Shown here: one piece after another, positions 49,833 to 61,800 of the stretch | How positions within the stretch are numbered: position 1 is the stretch's first letter | Layout of the letters: every line of letters begins with the position of its first letter | Assembly (NCBI RefSeq): GCF_003590095.1 | Contig: NC_039483.1 | Span: 11,594,001 to 11,658,000, forward strand | Direction of reading: 5' to 3' | Length of the DNA stretch: 64,000 nt | From: Trichoplusia ni | Lineage: Eukaryota > Arthropoda > Insecta > Lepidoptera > Noctuidae | Notes under the pieces: generated by a model | Told to the model about the DNA's origin: nothing | The model's database searches: none | Seen by the model: only the letters and a program-made list of their open reading frames with translations | Made by a program: the position numbers and the translations under genes

Positions 49833-52800
49833 GTACGTACTCATATATAGCAAACATTTTAAATTTGTTGTTACAGGATTACCACAGGATGTTATATCAT
49901 AGAACGACGCACATAGAGTCATTAAATCTAGCGTAAAGAATGATTTTCAAAGTACTTTTGTAACCTTATTGAAAAAAAGAAATTTAGATTTTCCGATTTT
50001 GACAAAGATAGCGCTTCAAAAATAAACAGTTCTTTGCGGAGGTCGATCTTGTAACATTAAAAAGGTCAATTTTGTACAATAATACAAGTCTAGTTCGCCG
50101 AACACCTATGTAATTTTCAGTGAGTTCAAATATAAATAAGTCTTGATTTTTACAGACTGAAGGTGTGTGGAGCATAGGAGTGATACCGAGAGGAACACGC
50201 TTCGGGCCTTTCGAAGGCACCCGAACTCCAAACAAACCTAACGACAAAGTCTCATGGAGATACTACTGGAGGGTGAGTCTTAATATAATCACTAATTAAG
50301 TCCTATCAAAAGTAATCGCAACCCGCTTGGCTTCTTACTTTAATTTGGTTGAGGCTTTGTACATATTACTCAACAGCACAGCCTACAAGCAATGTTAGAC
50401 TTCCATCAACCAAGAAAACTACTAGACTAATAAAACTCCAGCGTACTTCGTTATAATTTTATCTTTAAACCATGCACTATTATTTTCTTCTTCTATTAAC
50501 CGAACTCTCTCTCTTTGGGCCAGGTACAGGAAACTGTGAGACATCATACTTATGGAAATATTAAGGTGAGATTGGGCTTTACATTCTATACCAATTTGGT
50601 GGTGGAAAACATAATTTTATAGAATAAGATGTTTCAATATTTATCCTCTCGCATTAAGCAAGGAATTAAAATAATCATCAACAAAGAAACATTAGTTGGT
50701 AGACCGCTTACCCCGCATAGATTATGTGTTTTTATAATAGTTTAACATAAATATACTAGGTATACTCATGACTTATCACTATGCATGCTATCGATATGAT
50801 GTCCCTATTCATGACACTAATTGAAGCAGAAGTACACAAATGATTGTTGGAGTGAGCGTTATCTTCCGCATCCTATATTACCTCTCGAGTGACATTGCAT
50901 CTCGTCCTTGACTCCCCACTACTATAATGTAAGCGTGTCGCTATCAGCTGCACGCGCACTGTAAATATCCTGCACGTGCCACGTGCACTCATACACACGT
51001 ATTTAGCACTATTATATAAGTTTAAATTAAAACAAACATTAATGAATTTATTAAACAAACTCTTCAATTAATTGATAAAGTAATGAAGGTGTAAATGATA
51101 TTTGTTAACCGACGATTACTGTTCAAGTAATTACCTTTATCGCAAACAAAATAACTTTCAACCTGAAAATCCGCATTCATAAAACCGATTATAAAGTGAA
51201 ACCAAAATTATTCCGCTGACGCGCCGTCGCGCCGATGAAATAAATTACTTTCAATTACTGTGTCGACTATCAAATAAATATTCGAGTATATTGTTACAAT
51301 TATAAATATTTCTTTGCAGATATTTAAGGACAGTGACTATTATTACCTGGACGGTTCTGACACGAGCGTAGCGAACTGGATGCGATACGTCGCATCCGCT
51401 TACTCCCTCTCCGTGATGAATCTCGTTGCTTGTCAACACCAGGAACACATATACTTCTACACTATAAGGTCAGTTCACTTCACAACACGTTTGCACACAC
51501 ATTCTATTATCGCACATAGTTGAGTTGAAGGTATTAATCTGAAGGATTTCGTTTTCAGAGACATCATGCCAAATGAAGAGTTAATGGTATGGTATTGCAA
51601 AGATTTTGCAACAAGGTTGGGATATGACATCGACCCTGAAAGAGCAACATATTCTATCTGTAAGTATTAGTCTTATTTATAGTTCTACAATTTCAAGTAA
51701 TTTAACTATTAGTGGAACTTTTTGACTTATGGAACCTTTTACTTGCAGGTAAAGAAGAAACAATCAAAAAAGCGTATGGCTTGCCACCTGCACCAGTGCA
51801 TCCTGAAATTGCCTTCAATCACATGAAATATGTTCTTGGTTTAACAAACACTAAAGAACTTCTTGAAGCTGAACTACCGAGCCGGCGGCGAAAACGTGAA
51901 GCGACTGATAAACCGTTTCATGAAAGTCCAGCGTCGATACTTCGTGAAGATCCCCGATGTGTGAACAAACATGCCAGAACAGACATTTCCACAAATGTCA
52001 TTCATAATAAAGCTGAGAGCTCAATAGTTAGTGAACCAAGATCATTATCGCCGACAAGTTTGATGCCATCACCTTCCCCGGTCAAAATGCACAGAGAAAC
52101 CCCTACATTGATCATTCATCAGCACAAAGAGAGTACATCTCAAGTAGTAATACATCAACTTGATAATCCTAGAATCCAAAGCAACAGGTCACCAGCTCAA
52201 AACCAGCACTTACGAGATATGCGTGGGCCTTCTCCCATGGCTCAAAGTACTCAAGATAAATTGGGAAACAAATCTCCTTTACTTACTCATTGTGGTCCTC
52301 ACTATGAACATCAACTCACACCAAACGATGGATCTGTGAGATCAGATGAAGGATATCATAGTAACGGGTATCATGACGAATTTACTCCACCTGAAGATTC
52401 AAGTGATTCTGACGTTGAAAATTATGTACTTGATTGTTCAAATAAAACCAATGAACCCAAAGAGACTGTAATAGTCCAGAAAATTGATCAAGACATGCAC
52501 CGCAATGAATATAGAAAAGTCAAAATAAAAATGCCAAGAGCGTATCAGTACCAGAATCATAAGGATATGGATTGTGAAAGTGAGAAGGAATTAGTGATCG
52601 CTGAAGAAATGTCAAACACGCCACAAAATTTATCTCCTCCAAGACGTGATCCAGCTACATCGACTGTTATAGTATTAGAATCATCTCAAAACACCGTAGT
52701 TCCGCTAACTAAGCCCTACTATGAGGATGGTACAATTTCACCAACACCTCAACCTGCTTTTATGCGATATTCACCACCAGATACCAGAATACTAGAAACT

Positions 52801-54478
52801 ATTTTAACTGGAAACAGAATCGATACCAACAACAACGATCCTAACAGACGTCAACCTAATGCGACTCCACCTCCTTCTTCTCCTACTGAAATGGCATATT
52901 CTTACAAGAAAAGTCAAAGGTACGGGAACGCTTGCAGTCCAGACTCCAGCTCTAACCTGACTCCACTGCCATCACTACTGCCATTACCGCAGCAGCTACC
53001 TACTCCAAGCGCTGCCTCAGTATACTCATCGTCGCCTCCACATACAATCCCACATACTACTGAAATTCGAGAAATCAGAGAAATAAGAGAAATCCGAGAG
53101 ACTCGTTATGAAAGTCACTATCCAAACTATTCATATAACTTATACTCTCCTCCGAACTCTACTATAATTACTCAGCTAGGTTCGCCTCCCAGCAACTACT
53201 CACCAACGGTGACGTCATCCCACCAATATGAAAGATCACCTAATGTTCAAAGTAATCATCACTACCCATCTTCAACGAGTGTGATTACACTGAAGAATTG
53301 TTCACAATTAAGTTTAATTAACACTAATGTGAACAGCCCATTAGTTCCTCAGCACGGTAGCGTCAGCCCAGACGGCTCTTGTGGACTCATGGTGGCACCA
53401 ATGAGTCCTGGCTCTCAATCCTCGAGAGGTTACAGAAGTCTGCCTTATCCACTCAAGAAAAAAGATGGAAAAATGCACTACGAATGCAATGTCTGCTGCA
53501 AGACTTTTGGTCAGCTATCGAATTTGAAAGTGCACTTAAGAACACACTCAGGCGAAAGGCCTTTTAAATGCAATGTGTGCAGTAAATCGTTTACACAACT
53601 CGCACACCTACAGAAACACCACTTAGTACATACTGGAGAGAAACCACATCAATGTGATATTTGTAAAAAACGATTTTCTTCAACATCGAATTTAAAAACA
53701 CATCTTCGACTACATTCTGGACAAAAACCATATGCATGTGACCTGTGTATGCAAAAATTTACACAATTCGTGCACTTGAAACTACACAAGCGGCTTCATA
53801 CAAATGATAGGCCATACGTTTGCCAAGGCTGCGACAAGAAGTATATAAGTGCTTCCGGACTACGCACACACTGGAAAACTACTAGCTGTAAGCCAAATAA
53901 CATCGAAGAAGTATTAGCAATAACAAACGCTGCAAACACTGAATGCATTGGTGAGTTTTTCATATCACTTAGAATTATTTACCATAATCTTATATTTTCC
54001 ACTTTAATATTTAAAAATTTATAACTCGAAATTGCAAACATTATTTAAATTAAACGAAAGAGAATTAACGCGATCGCAGTCGCGAGAGCAACTGCAGCGC
54101 GCTGCACTTTCTCTTCGTAGGTGAACCACAACTTTCACTTGCGCTCTCGCTGAACGCGGCCGATTTCATTTTCGCGTGCACTTTGCAGGTACCGTCGACA
54201 AAGACTGCCACGAAAGAGAGGGGCACGAGGCTTACGAGGTGCACTCTCCATCGCAAGGAGGGCTAGTGGGAGCCGGTGGGGCGCGCGTGGCGATGTCGCA
54301 CAGCGAGCTGCTGGGAGGGCAGGCGCACTCCACCACGCCGCACCTGGCGCACGGCCAGCTGTCGCCCGGCTACCGCGCGCTGGCCGAGCACGAGCCGCCG
54401 CCGCACTACGGCGCGCAGCCCGAGCCGCGCCCCAGCGTCATCGAGTCCAGCCAACCGCTCATCATTGAGTGCACCTGA
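49575..54478 (+). CDS. Blimp-1/PRDM1 transcriptional repressor (spliced gene)
   Basis: Joined exons 49,575-49,832, 50,156-50,272, 51,320-51,468, 51,559-51,659, 51,749-53,950 and 54,189-54,478 give one open frame of about 1,000 residues from the first in-frame ATG (49,686). The first three exons and part of the fourth encode a PR/SET domain (EEFERLTVYIVPD, GVIPRGTRFGPFEG, ANWMRYVASAY, NLVACQ, IYFYTIR, ELMVWYCKDFATRLGY). A long Ser/Pro-rich linker follows, then the diagnostic LPYPLKKKDGKMHYECNVC and five zinc fingers. Blimp-1 proteins are nuclear, DNA-binding repressors; in flies the gene is ecdysone-induced and times development. The order of domains and the finger sequences are those of PRDM1. 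The N-terminus is uncertain, and an optional 14-codon exon at 50,524 is listed separately. Confidence 0.93.
50156..50272 (+). CDS. Blimp-1 exon: PR/SET middle
   Basis: This 117-nt exon (39 codons, phase 0 on both sides) lies between tttttacag and the donor agg|gtgagt. It encodes TEGVWSIGVIPRGTRFGPFE through SWRYYWR, the conserved VWS...GTRFGP...YYWR segment of the PRDM1 PR domain. Confidence 0.9.
50524..50565 (+). CDS. candidate in-frame Blimp-1 microexon
   Basis: A 42-nt open segment encoding VQETVRHHTYGNIK lies between a pyrimidine-rich acceptor (ctctctctttgggccag) and a donor aag|gtgaga. It is phase 0 on both sides, so inclusion would keep the frame and insert 14 residues between YYWR and IFKDS. 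Skipping gives the usual PRDM1 spacing, so if used it is probably an alternative cassette. It may instead be a chance pair of splice sites. Confidence 0.4.
51320..51468 (+). CDS. Blimp-1 exon: PR/SET C-terminal half
   Basis: Acceptor tctttgcag, donor ataag|gtcagt (phase 2). It encodes IFKDSDYYYLDGSDTSVANW, MRYVASAYSLSVMNLVACQ and HIYFYTIR, the NWMRYV and NLVACQ signatures of PRDM1-type PR domains. Confidence 0.92.
51559..51659 (+). CDS. Blimp-1 exon: end of PR/SET domain
   Basis: Acceptor cgttttcag supplies one base to complete AGA; the donor is atct|gtaagt (phase 1). It encodes DIMPNEELMVWYCKDFATRL and onward, matching the ELLVWYC...FA.RL end of PRDM1 PR domains. Confidence 0.92.
51749..53950 (+). 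CDS. Blimp-1 exon: linker and five zinc fingers
   Basis: Acceptor acttgcag, donor attg|gtgagt (phase 1). The first part (to about 53,420) is a Ser/Pro/His-rich linker with many SP dipeptides and an EIR tandem repeat (53,062-53,106). Fingers occupy 53,485-53,889: CNVCCKTF, CNVCSKSF, CDICKKRF, CDLCMQKF (all C2H2) and CQGCDKKY ending in a Cys, a C2HC finger as in PRDM1. The TGEKP-type linkers are of the tandem DNA-binding kind. If the donor is not used, the frame continues to a stop at 54,022-54,024, giving a shorter C-terminus. Confidence 0.93.
53062..53106 (+). repeat. EIR tandem repeat in Blimp-1
   Basis: Fifteen codons encode four EIR triplets then ETR. The codons vary (att/atc/ata; cga/aga), so the repeat has been kept at the protein level while drifting in DNA. 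It could form a short charged helix. Confidence 0.8.
54189..54478 (+). CDS. Blimp-1 last coding exon
   Basis: Acceptor cactttgcag supplies two bases (phase 1 donor), giving G-TVDKDCHEREGHEAYEVHS and on to a terminal IIECT with a TGA at 54,476-54,478. The exon is GC-rich, unlike the preceding AT-rich one. It holds no finger. Its acidic-plus-Pro/His character is consistent with a C-terminal effector tail, which is inference. Confidence 0.85.
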
Positions 54479-57350
54479 GCCTTGCTGGCGCATCAAGCAC
54501 TCGTCGGACGCGTGTTTCCCCGCCGCCTTATGTGATTCCAGTTTTGTGATCAAACGAAAGTATTTCGTAAAAACATTTGGACGAGGACTTCGTCCCTTGC
54601 AGTGGCTATGAGATTACGATATAAACTTTAAGTTGTACATTTGTAAGATTGTTTACTAGTAAGTGCGATGCGATATTAATAAGTACTAAGTACTTGCGTA
54701 AATTTAGTCCCCGGTGGGAATGTGTATCATATTAAGTTAAGGATTAAATATTACATCCAAGATTTCAGCAGCCTTTGTTTATACTAATGCTCAATTTTAT
54801 ATGTATATTTAGAATTCTATTGTAAATAGGATTTTGAGACATCGACTTATTTAATTTTGTACGCAATAACAGATGTATATAGCTACTTCCAGATACAATG
54901 TTTTCGTAACAGTGTTATCGTGATTGAAGATAATCCATAATTATTTGTTGTTGAACTTTAAGTAGTGTTAAACATCAGATTGAACATGAAAGTGTTACTA
55001 TAATTAAATTTCACCAAAGAATATCTGAACAGCAATAAAGTGCCGAGCGAATACTTTTTTGTGAAATTATTTCAAATCGGTCCGAAACACGTTAATAAAT
55101 AACTGATTAGCTGTAAGTGCCAAAAGCACGTGTATTTTTAAGTTACAATTAAAGAGATGAGCGTATAGTATTTTTAAATTGTTGTTCCTAATGAATAATC
55201 GGAAAGTAAGCGCATATTATGTGCAACAACGTAATTCTAATGTTATTTAGATTAAAATTGACAAATTGTGTACATTATCCCTACGCTAGAACAAATGGTG
55301 CTTCACATCGTAGAGTAGTGGTCGCTCGCATCGCATCGCCGATGGACATGTACTACATTGTAATGATAATTCACCGAGTCTACTAGTTACTATTTTATAT
55401 TCCCAAGTAATTATGATTCTCCTATTCGAAAAGGCTGAGATAATTAAATGTAATGTAATATTTGGCAAATAATAAACGTAAGTAAGTATTGGTTTACATG
55501 ATGTGTAACTTGTGTAAGCGTGACGAGATGTAACGTTAAGATTGAGTGTAATTATGTAACCACAGGTTATACGTGATGTTGAATCAGGCGATAGCGTTTT
55601 GTATATTTCTATTGTTCATACGAATAAGACTTTTACACGCAACCCTTAGTAGATTTATTAACTGTATATTTTCTACTGTTTACAGGGCAAAAGAATTTGT
55701 ACGAAAGCCTTACGTATAGGCTTATATCGTTTCCATGATCATGTTAAAACTAGCTGGTTTCGACGTTAACACTTCAGATTGTTCAGTTGCAATTCTTTTA
55801 TCTTGAAGGCATGAATATAGGATGTAAGTTCAGTATGTATAATATTCTCCTCTCTTTATTTATCTTCTCTAAACAATTGGTAAAATATTTTATGGGAGAA
55901 TTCTGTAAGTCTGTTTATAAATACTTATCGTTAAGGAATTTACTATAGGTCAGTTTTTCGAAGTTAAAAGAATTGTAATAATTTTAAACAAACTTGTATA
56001 AGCATATAGGTGATTTTTGTACGATTTAGCGTTATTATTATATTTGTTAAAAATTTTAAACTCTACTTATTCATAAAACATCACCTGTATACGATATACG
56101 GTAGCAATCATTTCTAATTTTTTATTCTTTTGATTCTTGAGAAATACTTTATTGTTTCACATAGTATATATTTATATATCTCTAGGAAAACAAACAGGGT
56201 TCTTTACAATGTGTACCTATCCCAGGTCATACAATAAGTAATCGACGAAATAAATACATGAAACCTACTATTTTACTGTTCATGTAACAATGTGTGACTC
56301 ATTAATTCATTTATAAAGGTATCTTGTATTGACAGAATAATTATCTACATATATTTCTTTATGTTGTTATCTTAAACTCTTTCCAACGTCGAAATCAAGT
56401 CAATCGAGTTTGACCTTAAACATTCATATAATTATTTAAGCAAATAAGAAAAACATTCAAATGTAAAAGTTAATTTTTGTGGATCACCCTTGCAGCTAAG
56501 TCTACGAATATATTGTTATATTATCTTGTTGACTCTCGCCATTCCTAGTATTCAATATATTAGTTATGTGTTTTGTTAGATTTTAAAATATAGTAAATTT
56601 ATTTATCTTTCACATCGTATGTCTGAGCTGCAAAGTTTCACAATTATTAATTTCGAATCAGGGATGTATCTGAAGCACCAGTATCTCGTAAACAGTTAAA
56701 TTGAAAATGAGATAAAATAATCTCAAGTGCTGTTCAATAATAAAAGCCATTTATTATACAATTGTTTAAGACTTTGAGGCACTATTACCCTAAGAGCGTC
56801 AAAATATTTTGTATTGAAATTAATAGCAAAAACGCACAAATCTCGCACCGAACAATACTAAAGTATGCTGAACAGTACGTAGGTACACTGAACCATGTTC
56901 TATGGGTTAATTAAGTTTCTTTTTTTTAAATATTTTTGTGAAGCAAAATCTAATCACTGTAAATAATTCCGATGAAGGATAAAATAATATGGTATATTTT
57001 TAAATTGTATACATCTATATATATCAGTCACTACCTATGTCATCGTAATTATATAACAGTCATGTATAAATTTGACACCTAAGAGAGATTGATCATAATA
57101 ATATATTATGTAAGTACAATAGTAACTTGTGATACCGCAAGGCATGCAAAACTATCACTACGTGTATTCGATACCTTTTGCTACTTATGTATAAATATAT
57201 TGGACTCGCGTACACCTCGTAAGGAGTATAGCTATAATGTAACTACTTAATGCGCCAGAAACTTACCTACATACTGTAAAGGCCTGTAATTTTGTACACC
57301 TTGATCGATAATTATTTTACAACACCAAATTCATTAAAACGGGAGTAAAA
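54479..57350 (+). other. probable Blimp-1 3' UTR and intergenic DNA
   Basis: An AT-rich, repeat-poor stretch follows the stop. AATAAA signals lie at 55,034, 55,094, 55,471, 56,249 and 56,739, so the poly-A site cannot be fixed. Pumilio-type TGTANATA words occur at 54,821, 54,874 and 56,958. No further gene is seen before the convergent gene. Confidence 0.5.
55034..55039 (+). terminator. candidate poly-A signal for Blimp-1
   Basis: This is the first AATAAA after the stop codon, about 560 nt downstream. Later signals exist, so a longer 3' UTR is equally possible. Confidence 0.3.
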
Positions 57351-57774
57351 ATATAAATCGTTGTTTTATTCATTTTTGCCCTCACCCTTTGTCCTTATCA
57401 TTATCGTACTGAAAAGTTTTCATAAACAGCAAACAATGATCGATTTTTTAATTTAATTTCTTTTACTTAAAAAAGTAAGAGAAACTTACGCAACAACCAA
57501 AAATAGTGCCTAGAAAACTAATTCACTGGTTTATTATATTTATACACTCTTACTTTAAACTATTACACAACAATTAGTAATTGTTTTACGTAATATATGT
57601 ATTAGAAGTAGACCTAACGCATAACTTTCGATTTCAAATGGATTCTTATTGGAAACTAGAATGAAATCGAAGGTTTCGAACTCTATAATACAGGTCAAGT
57701 GACAAGGAGGTTTTAACGCTATCTAACATCTTCAAATAAAGAACATCGCATTAGAAAACTTTTTAATATTTTTA

Positions 57775-57960
57775 AGGGTTTCGAATCCAAAGGGGTATAT
57801 ACTGAACACTGAGGGTCCGATGCTTGTCCGTCTGTCTTTATATCTATCTGTACGTCATATGGCGGTATCTAAAGAACCATGATAGGTAGACAGTCGATTT
57901 TTTTTACAGATTATGTATTTCTGATGCCGTCATAACACACAAATACTTAAAATAAATATC
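57775..57960. repeat. interspersed repeat, same family as 3.3-3.6 kb
   Basis: Contains tgtccgtctgtctttatatc, aaagaaccatgataggtag and agattatgtatttctgatgc. The spacing and wording parallel the split copy near 3.3-3.6 kb. It has no coding capacity. Confidence 0.55.
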
Positions 57961-58475
57961 GAGGGTAACTTTTGTTGGTGGGTGACAAATAAATGTGTTT
58001 CCACCGAGTTGTGTATCATTTTCTCTATTTTTACGAAGCCTCTCAGTAAGGTTAAAGTTTTTAATTACGTAATAAACAGAAACACTCAATAATGTGACAC
58101 AATTTAGAGGTGTGATATAAAACGCAATGCTTCTACGTAGGCGTCGAGTAACTTAACTTTTATTTGTAATATGAAATGAAAATTAAGAGCTTTTAAATGT
58201 TAATCATCTGGAATGCAATCATAGTTACTAAAAATATAGTTGCATAGAACCTAAAGGTTGGTTAGTTAAGTAGATTGTTTATCGCGTTTTAGATACACTG
58301 TCTACTTTCCTCCAATTAAAAATAATGATACTGAATAAATAATTCAAAATGTAGGTCTCGTATAAACTGTCTTTTCCTCATGTAAATTCCGCCTAGATCG
58401 TACATGTAAACATTTTACCTTAACCAAGTTGGGATTTAGGAATAAAAATAAAATAAATAGAAAAGTATAAATTAT

Positions 58476-58481
58476 TTTATT
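58476..58481 (-). terminator. poly-A signal of the zinc-finger gene
   Basis: An AATAAA on the minus strand, about 120 nt after the stop codon of the zinc-finger gene. It is the nearest such signal and implies a short 3' UTR. Confidence 0.5.
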
Positions 58482-58603
58482 ACTTCACAAACATATCATC
58501 TAGATTATTGACTACTAAGAATTGAATTAACTATTTTGTTCTTAAACTTCTTACAATTATTATAAATTATTATGGAACGTTAATGTCTAGTTCTAAAAAA
58601 CTT

Positions 58604-58866
58604 TCACATTACATTACTATTCTCAGTTGGTTTAGTATCACTAGAATGTTCTAGTGACGTCATAGTGGAGGTTGTTTCATTGTCAGCTGTTTCAGGCGCT
58701 CGGCATTTCTTCAGATGTGTCCTCATGTTCGATGACTGCGTGAAGGCGAGCTTGCATCGAGGACAGGAGTACGGCTTCGACCCGGTGTGGAAGTTGAGGT
58801 GAGACTTGAGGTGATGCTTCTTAGTAAACGACTTCGGGCATAGAGTGCAGGAGAATGGCTTTACAC
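58604..58866 (-). CDS. zinc-finger gene last exon, fingers 7 and 8
   Basis: Acceptor atttccag, phase 1. It encodes VKPFSCTLCPKSFTKKHHLK, then HTGSKPYSCPRCKLAF and THLKKC, followed by an acidic/Ser/Thr tail ending TENSNVM and TGA (58,604-58,606). The exon has no usable start codon of its own and is only visible from splice context. Confidence 0.85.
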
Positions 58867-61800
58867 CTGGAAATATTGAGAAGCAATATTAAAAGAAGGC
58901 AAACAAGGCAAGGAGAATGAAATATATTTTAATCCGAATGAAGTGTTGAGAGTAAGATAAAATTAATTTTGGAAAAAAATAAAAACCGACTTCAAGACTA
59001 CACTAACAATATATACAATTGAACTAAAAAGTATAAAATAATATTTTAATTACAAGCCAAAGAACACTAAAGGAAAATCAACGAAATTATTGATACTTAT
59101 GCATACTATTTACATTTTAAAATCAGTTATTTTTGAGGTCGGTGCCAAAGGCGGGCAGACGCGTGAGGGCAGAAGACGCTGATGGTTGTGTTTTATGTTT
59201 GTATGTATTAGTTTATGTTTCTTTTTTGTGTTATTAATAGATAAATTATTTTATTGTCTTCTTTTCAATTATCGGTTGTTTTTCAATTATTTATGTAATT
59301 TCTTTTTGTGTCATTAATATATTGTTTTTGTTTTGGCTGGCACCGACTCCAAAAATAACTGATTTTAAAATGTAAATAGTATGCATAAGTATCAATAATT
59401 TCGTTGATTTTCCTTTAGTGTTCTTTGGCTTGTAATTAAAATATTATTTTATACTTTTTAGTTCAATTGTATATATTGTTAGTGTAGTCTTGAAGTCGGT
59501 TTTTATTTTTTTCCAAAATTAATTTTATTTTTTACTTTTTAGTGGAAAGTTAGTGATTTTTAGTATAGGTACGCCTACTAAACGCGCTGCCCAAATGAGT
59601 TCTTTGCCCCCGTGAAACTGCCCAGAATTCCCAGTGATATTTGTTCGAAAGCCTCCACCCAGTCTGTTACCATATGAGAGTGATGTTAATTATGGAGGCC
59701 ATTTTGAATAACCGAATATCTCATCAGAACAAACATCTAATTATGTTTATTTTAGTTTCAGTATTGCGTTTTTTGTAAAACTTTGTAAGTGACCTTGAAC
59801 ATTTTTTTTTTTCGAAATAGTTTTTATAACCTTTGTAGTGAGTACAGGCGTGATAATATGTTGTGTGATGGCGTAAACAATGCTTAGATATGCTATAGCA
59901 ACAATTGCGGTTAATCTGCTGTTATTTATTGAAGAGTTCCCCCGATTTCTACAAGATCCCATCATCAGATATTGAAATGGTGATAATGGGACCACACGGG
60001 AAGCACAAGCTTTCAAATAAAAAAAGAATCATGAAAATCGGTTCACCCAATCGCAAGTTACGAGGTAACAAACATAAAAAAAAAAAAATACAGTCGAATT
60101 GAGAACCTCCTCCTTTTTTTGAAGTCGGTTAAAAATGACGATGACGTTTAAATAAAACAGGAACCGTACTTGTACAGGTTTAGTACACGTTACTAGCTGT
60201 TGAATATAAATATTGAATGTAAGTAAATGAAGATTTTGAAATTTTCACAAAGTCATTTACAGCAGTCATTAAACCAACCAATTATGTCATTCCCGATCAG
60301 AAAATTTACAAAATAGCTGACCCCGATAAAGTTCATACCCCCCAAAGTTTGATGTAAACTTTCAAGTTGGATCAAACCGCACAGGGTGCGCAAAAATCAT
60401 TTAAATCGGTTAATTAGTTAAGGAGTTTATTACGGATAAACAAGGCGACACGATATTTCTTTTTATGTATAAGATATTGCAGTGTTCCATGATTAGGCCA
60501 ATGTGAAAAATTTGTAATTTTAACAAAACAAGTTTAGTTAATTATACTGATAAGTATTAGATAGTTATAGTGACCTGTATGTAGTCTCAAATGGAGAGTC
60601 ATGTTGGAACGATCTGCGAAGCGCTTGTCGCAGTGCGGGCAGGCGTAGGGCCGCTCGCCCGAGTGCGTGCGCTGGTGCTGCTTCAGCAACATCTTGCGGG
60701 AGAACGCCTTGCCGCACTCCGAGCATACGTGGGGCTTCACACCTGAACGAAGGAAATAAAGAAAGCACAATCAGTAACTCAATGTTGTGTAATGTAATGT
60801 TAAACTTGCATTCTTAAGAAGTAGATGCTGTTTTCGTTTATGTTGAAGGAACAAACTGCAGAGCATTATACTAGGTGTTAAAAATAAATATTCTATCATT
60901 AACACTATTTTAATAAGTAAATAATAGTAGATAATGCCTTTCGGCATTAAAACTACTATTAGAAGTAAACCAAGGCATTAGTATCGTACAAAGGTTTTCT
61001 GAGTATCGCTCTTCTTTCGAAATGTTTTTGCCTGGTTATGAACTACGACATAAGTATTGAATTCAATTTTGTAGACTCTGAAGTCTCACGACAACATTGT
61101 GTATTTAGTTTCTGATTATTTGTCTCTTTATTTTTTTTAACTTTTCTTACCTCCCACTTTTCCTTCAATCCACCCAGTCTTACAGTTATGTATTCCTTAG
61201 ATGTAAGAAAAATATCAAAATAGTTTGTATCTGCCAATAAAATACTCAGCCGAGTTCATATTATATGAGACCTTTCCGAGTAATTTCGAATCAGTTTGAG
61301 GGATCTAGAAATCGTGAGCGTTTGGGAAAGTGCAAACTTAACACAACGTAACTAATTTAATGTGTACCTAGTTGGTCTCGGCACGAGTTATCAGAACAAT
61401 AAACAAATAACAACTCGCGGCAATAGAAAAGTCAACATTAAAATGTAACATAACTGTATATACAGCCGAAGAAACTAGTCTAGTTTTCTTTTATCAAAAA
61501 AAAATCAAGACTTTTTTATGTACTCATCTTGTTATGACAAATTAGGGTAAACGAAAACCTACTTCTCCTAAATCCATTTTTTGTTTAACCATGCTTCTTA
61601 TATCGACTAAACTTCGAATGAGATTTTATCTCGAAGTTAATGATAAACTCTGGTCTGTTTATCTCCAATCAGAGCAACGTGATTTTCCGAAAGGGTTACC
61701 GTGGCCCCGCTACACGAAGGACGAAGGAAAGAAAATGGGACGGCTATAGTCAGAAGACCTCTGACACTCCCTCTCAATCCAAGGCGGAAGGATTCATATT

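Noticed and set aside
54176..54188. Upstream ATG of the frame containing the last Blimp-1 exon
   Set aside because: The ATG (54,176) precedes the acceptor cag at 54,186-54,188. Phase with the previous exon shows the coding part begins at 54,189.
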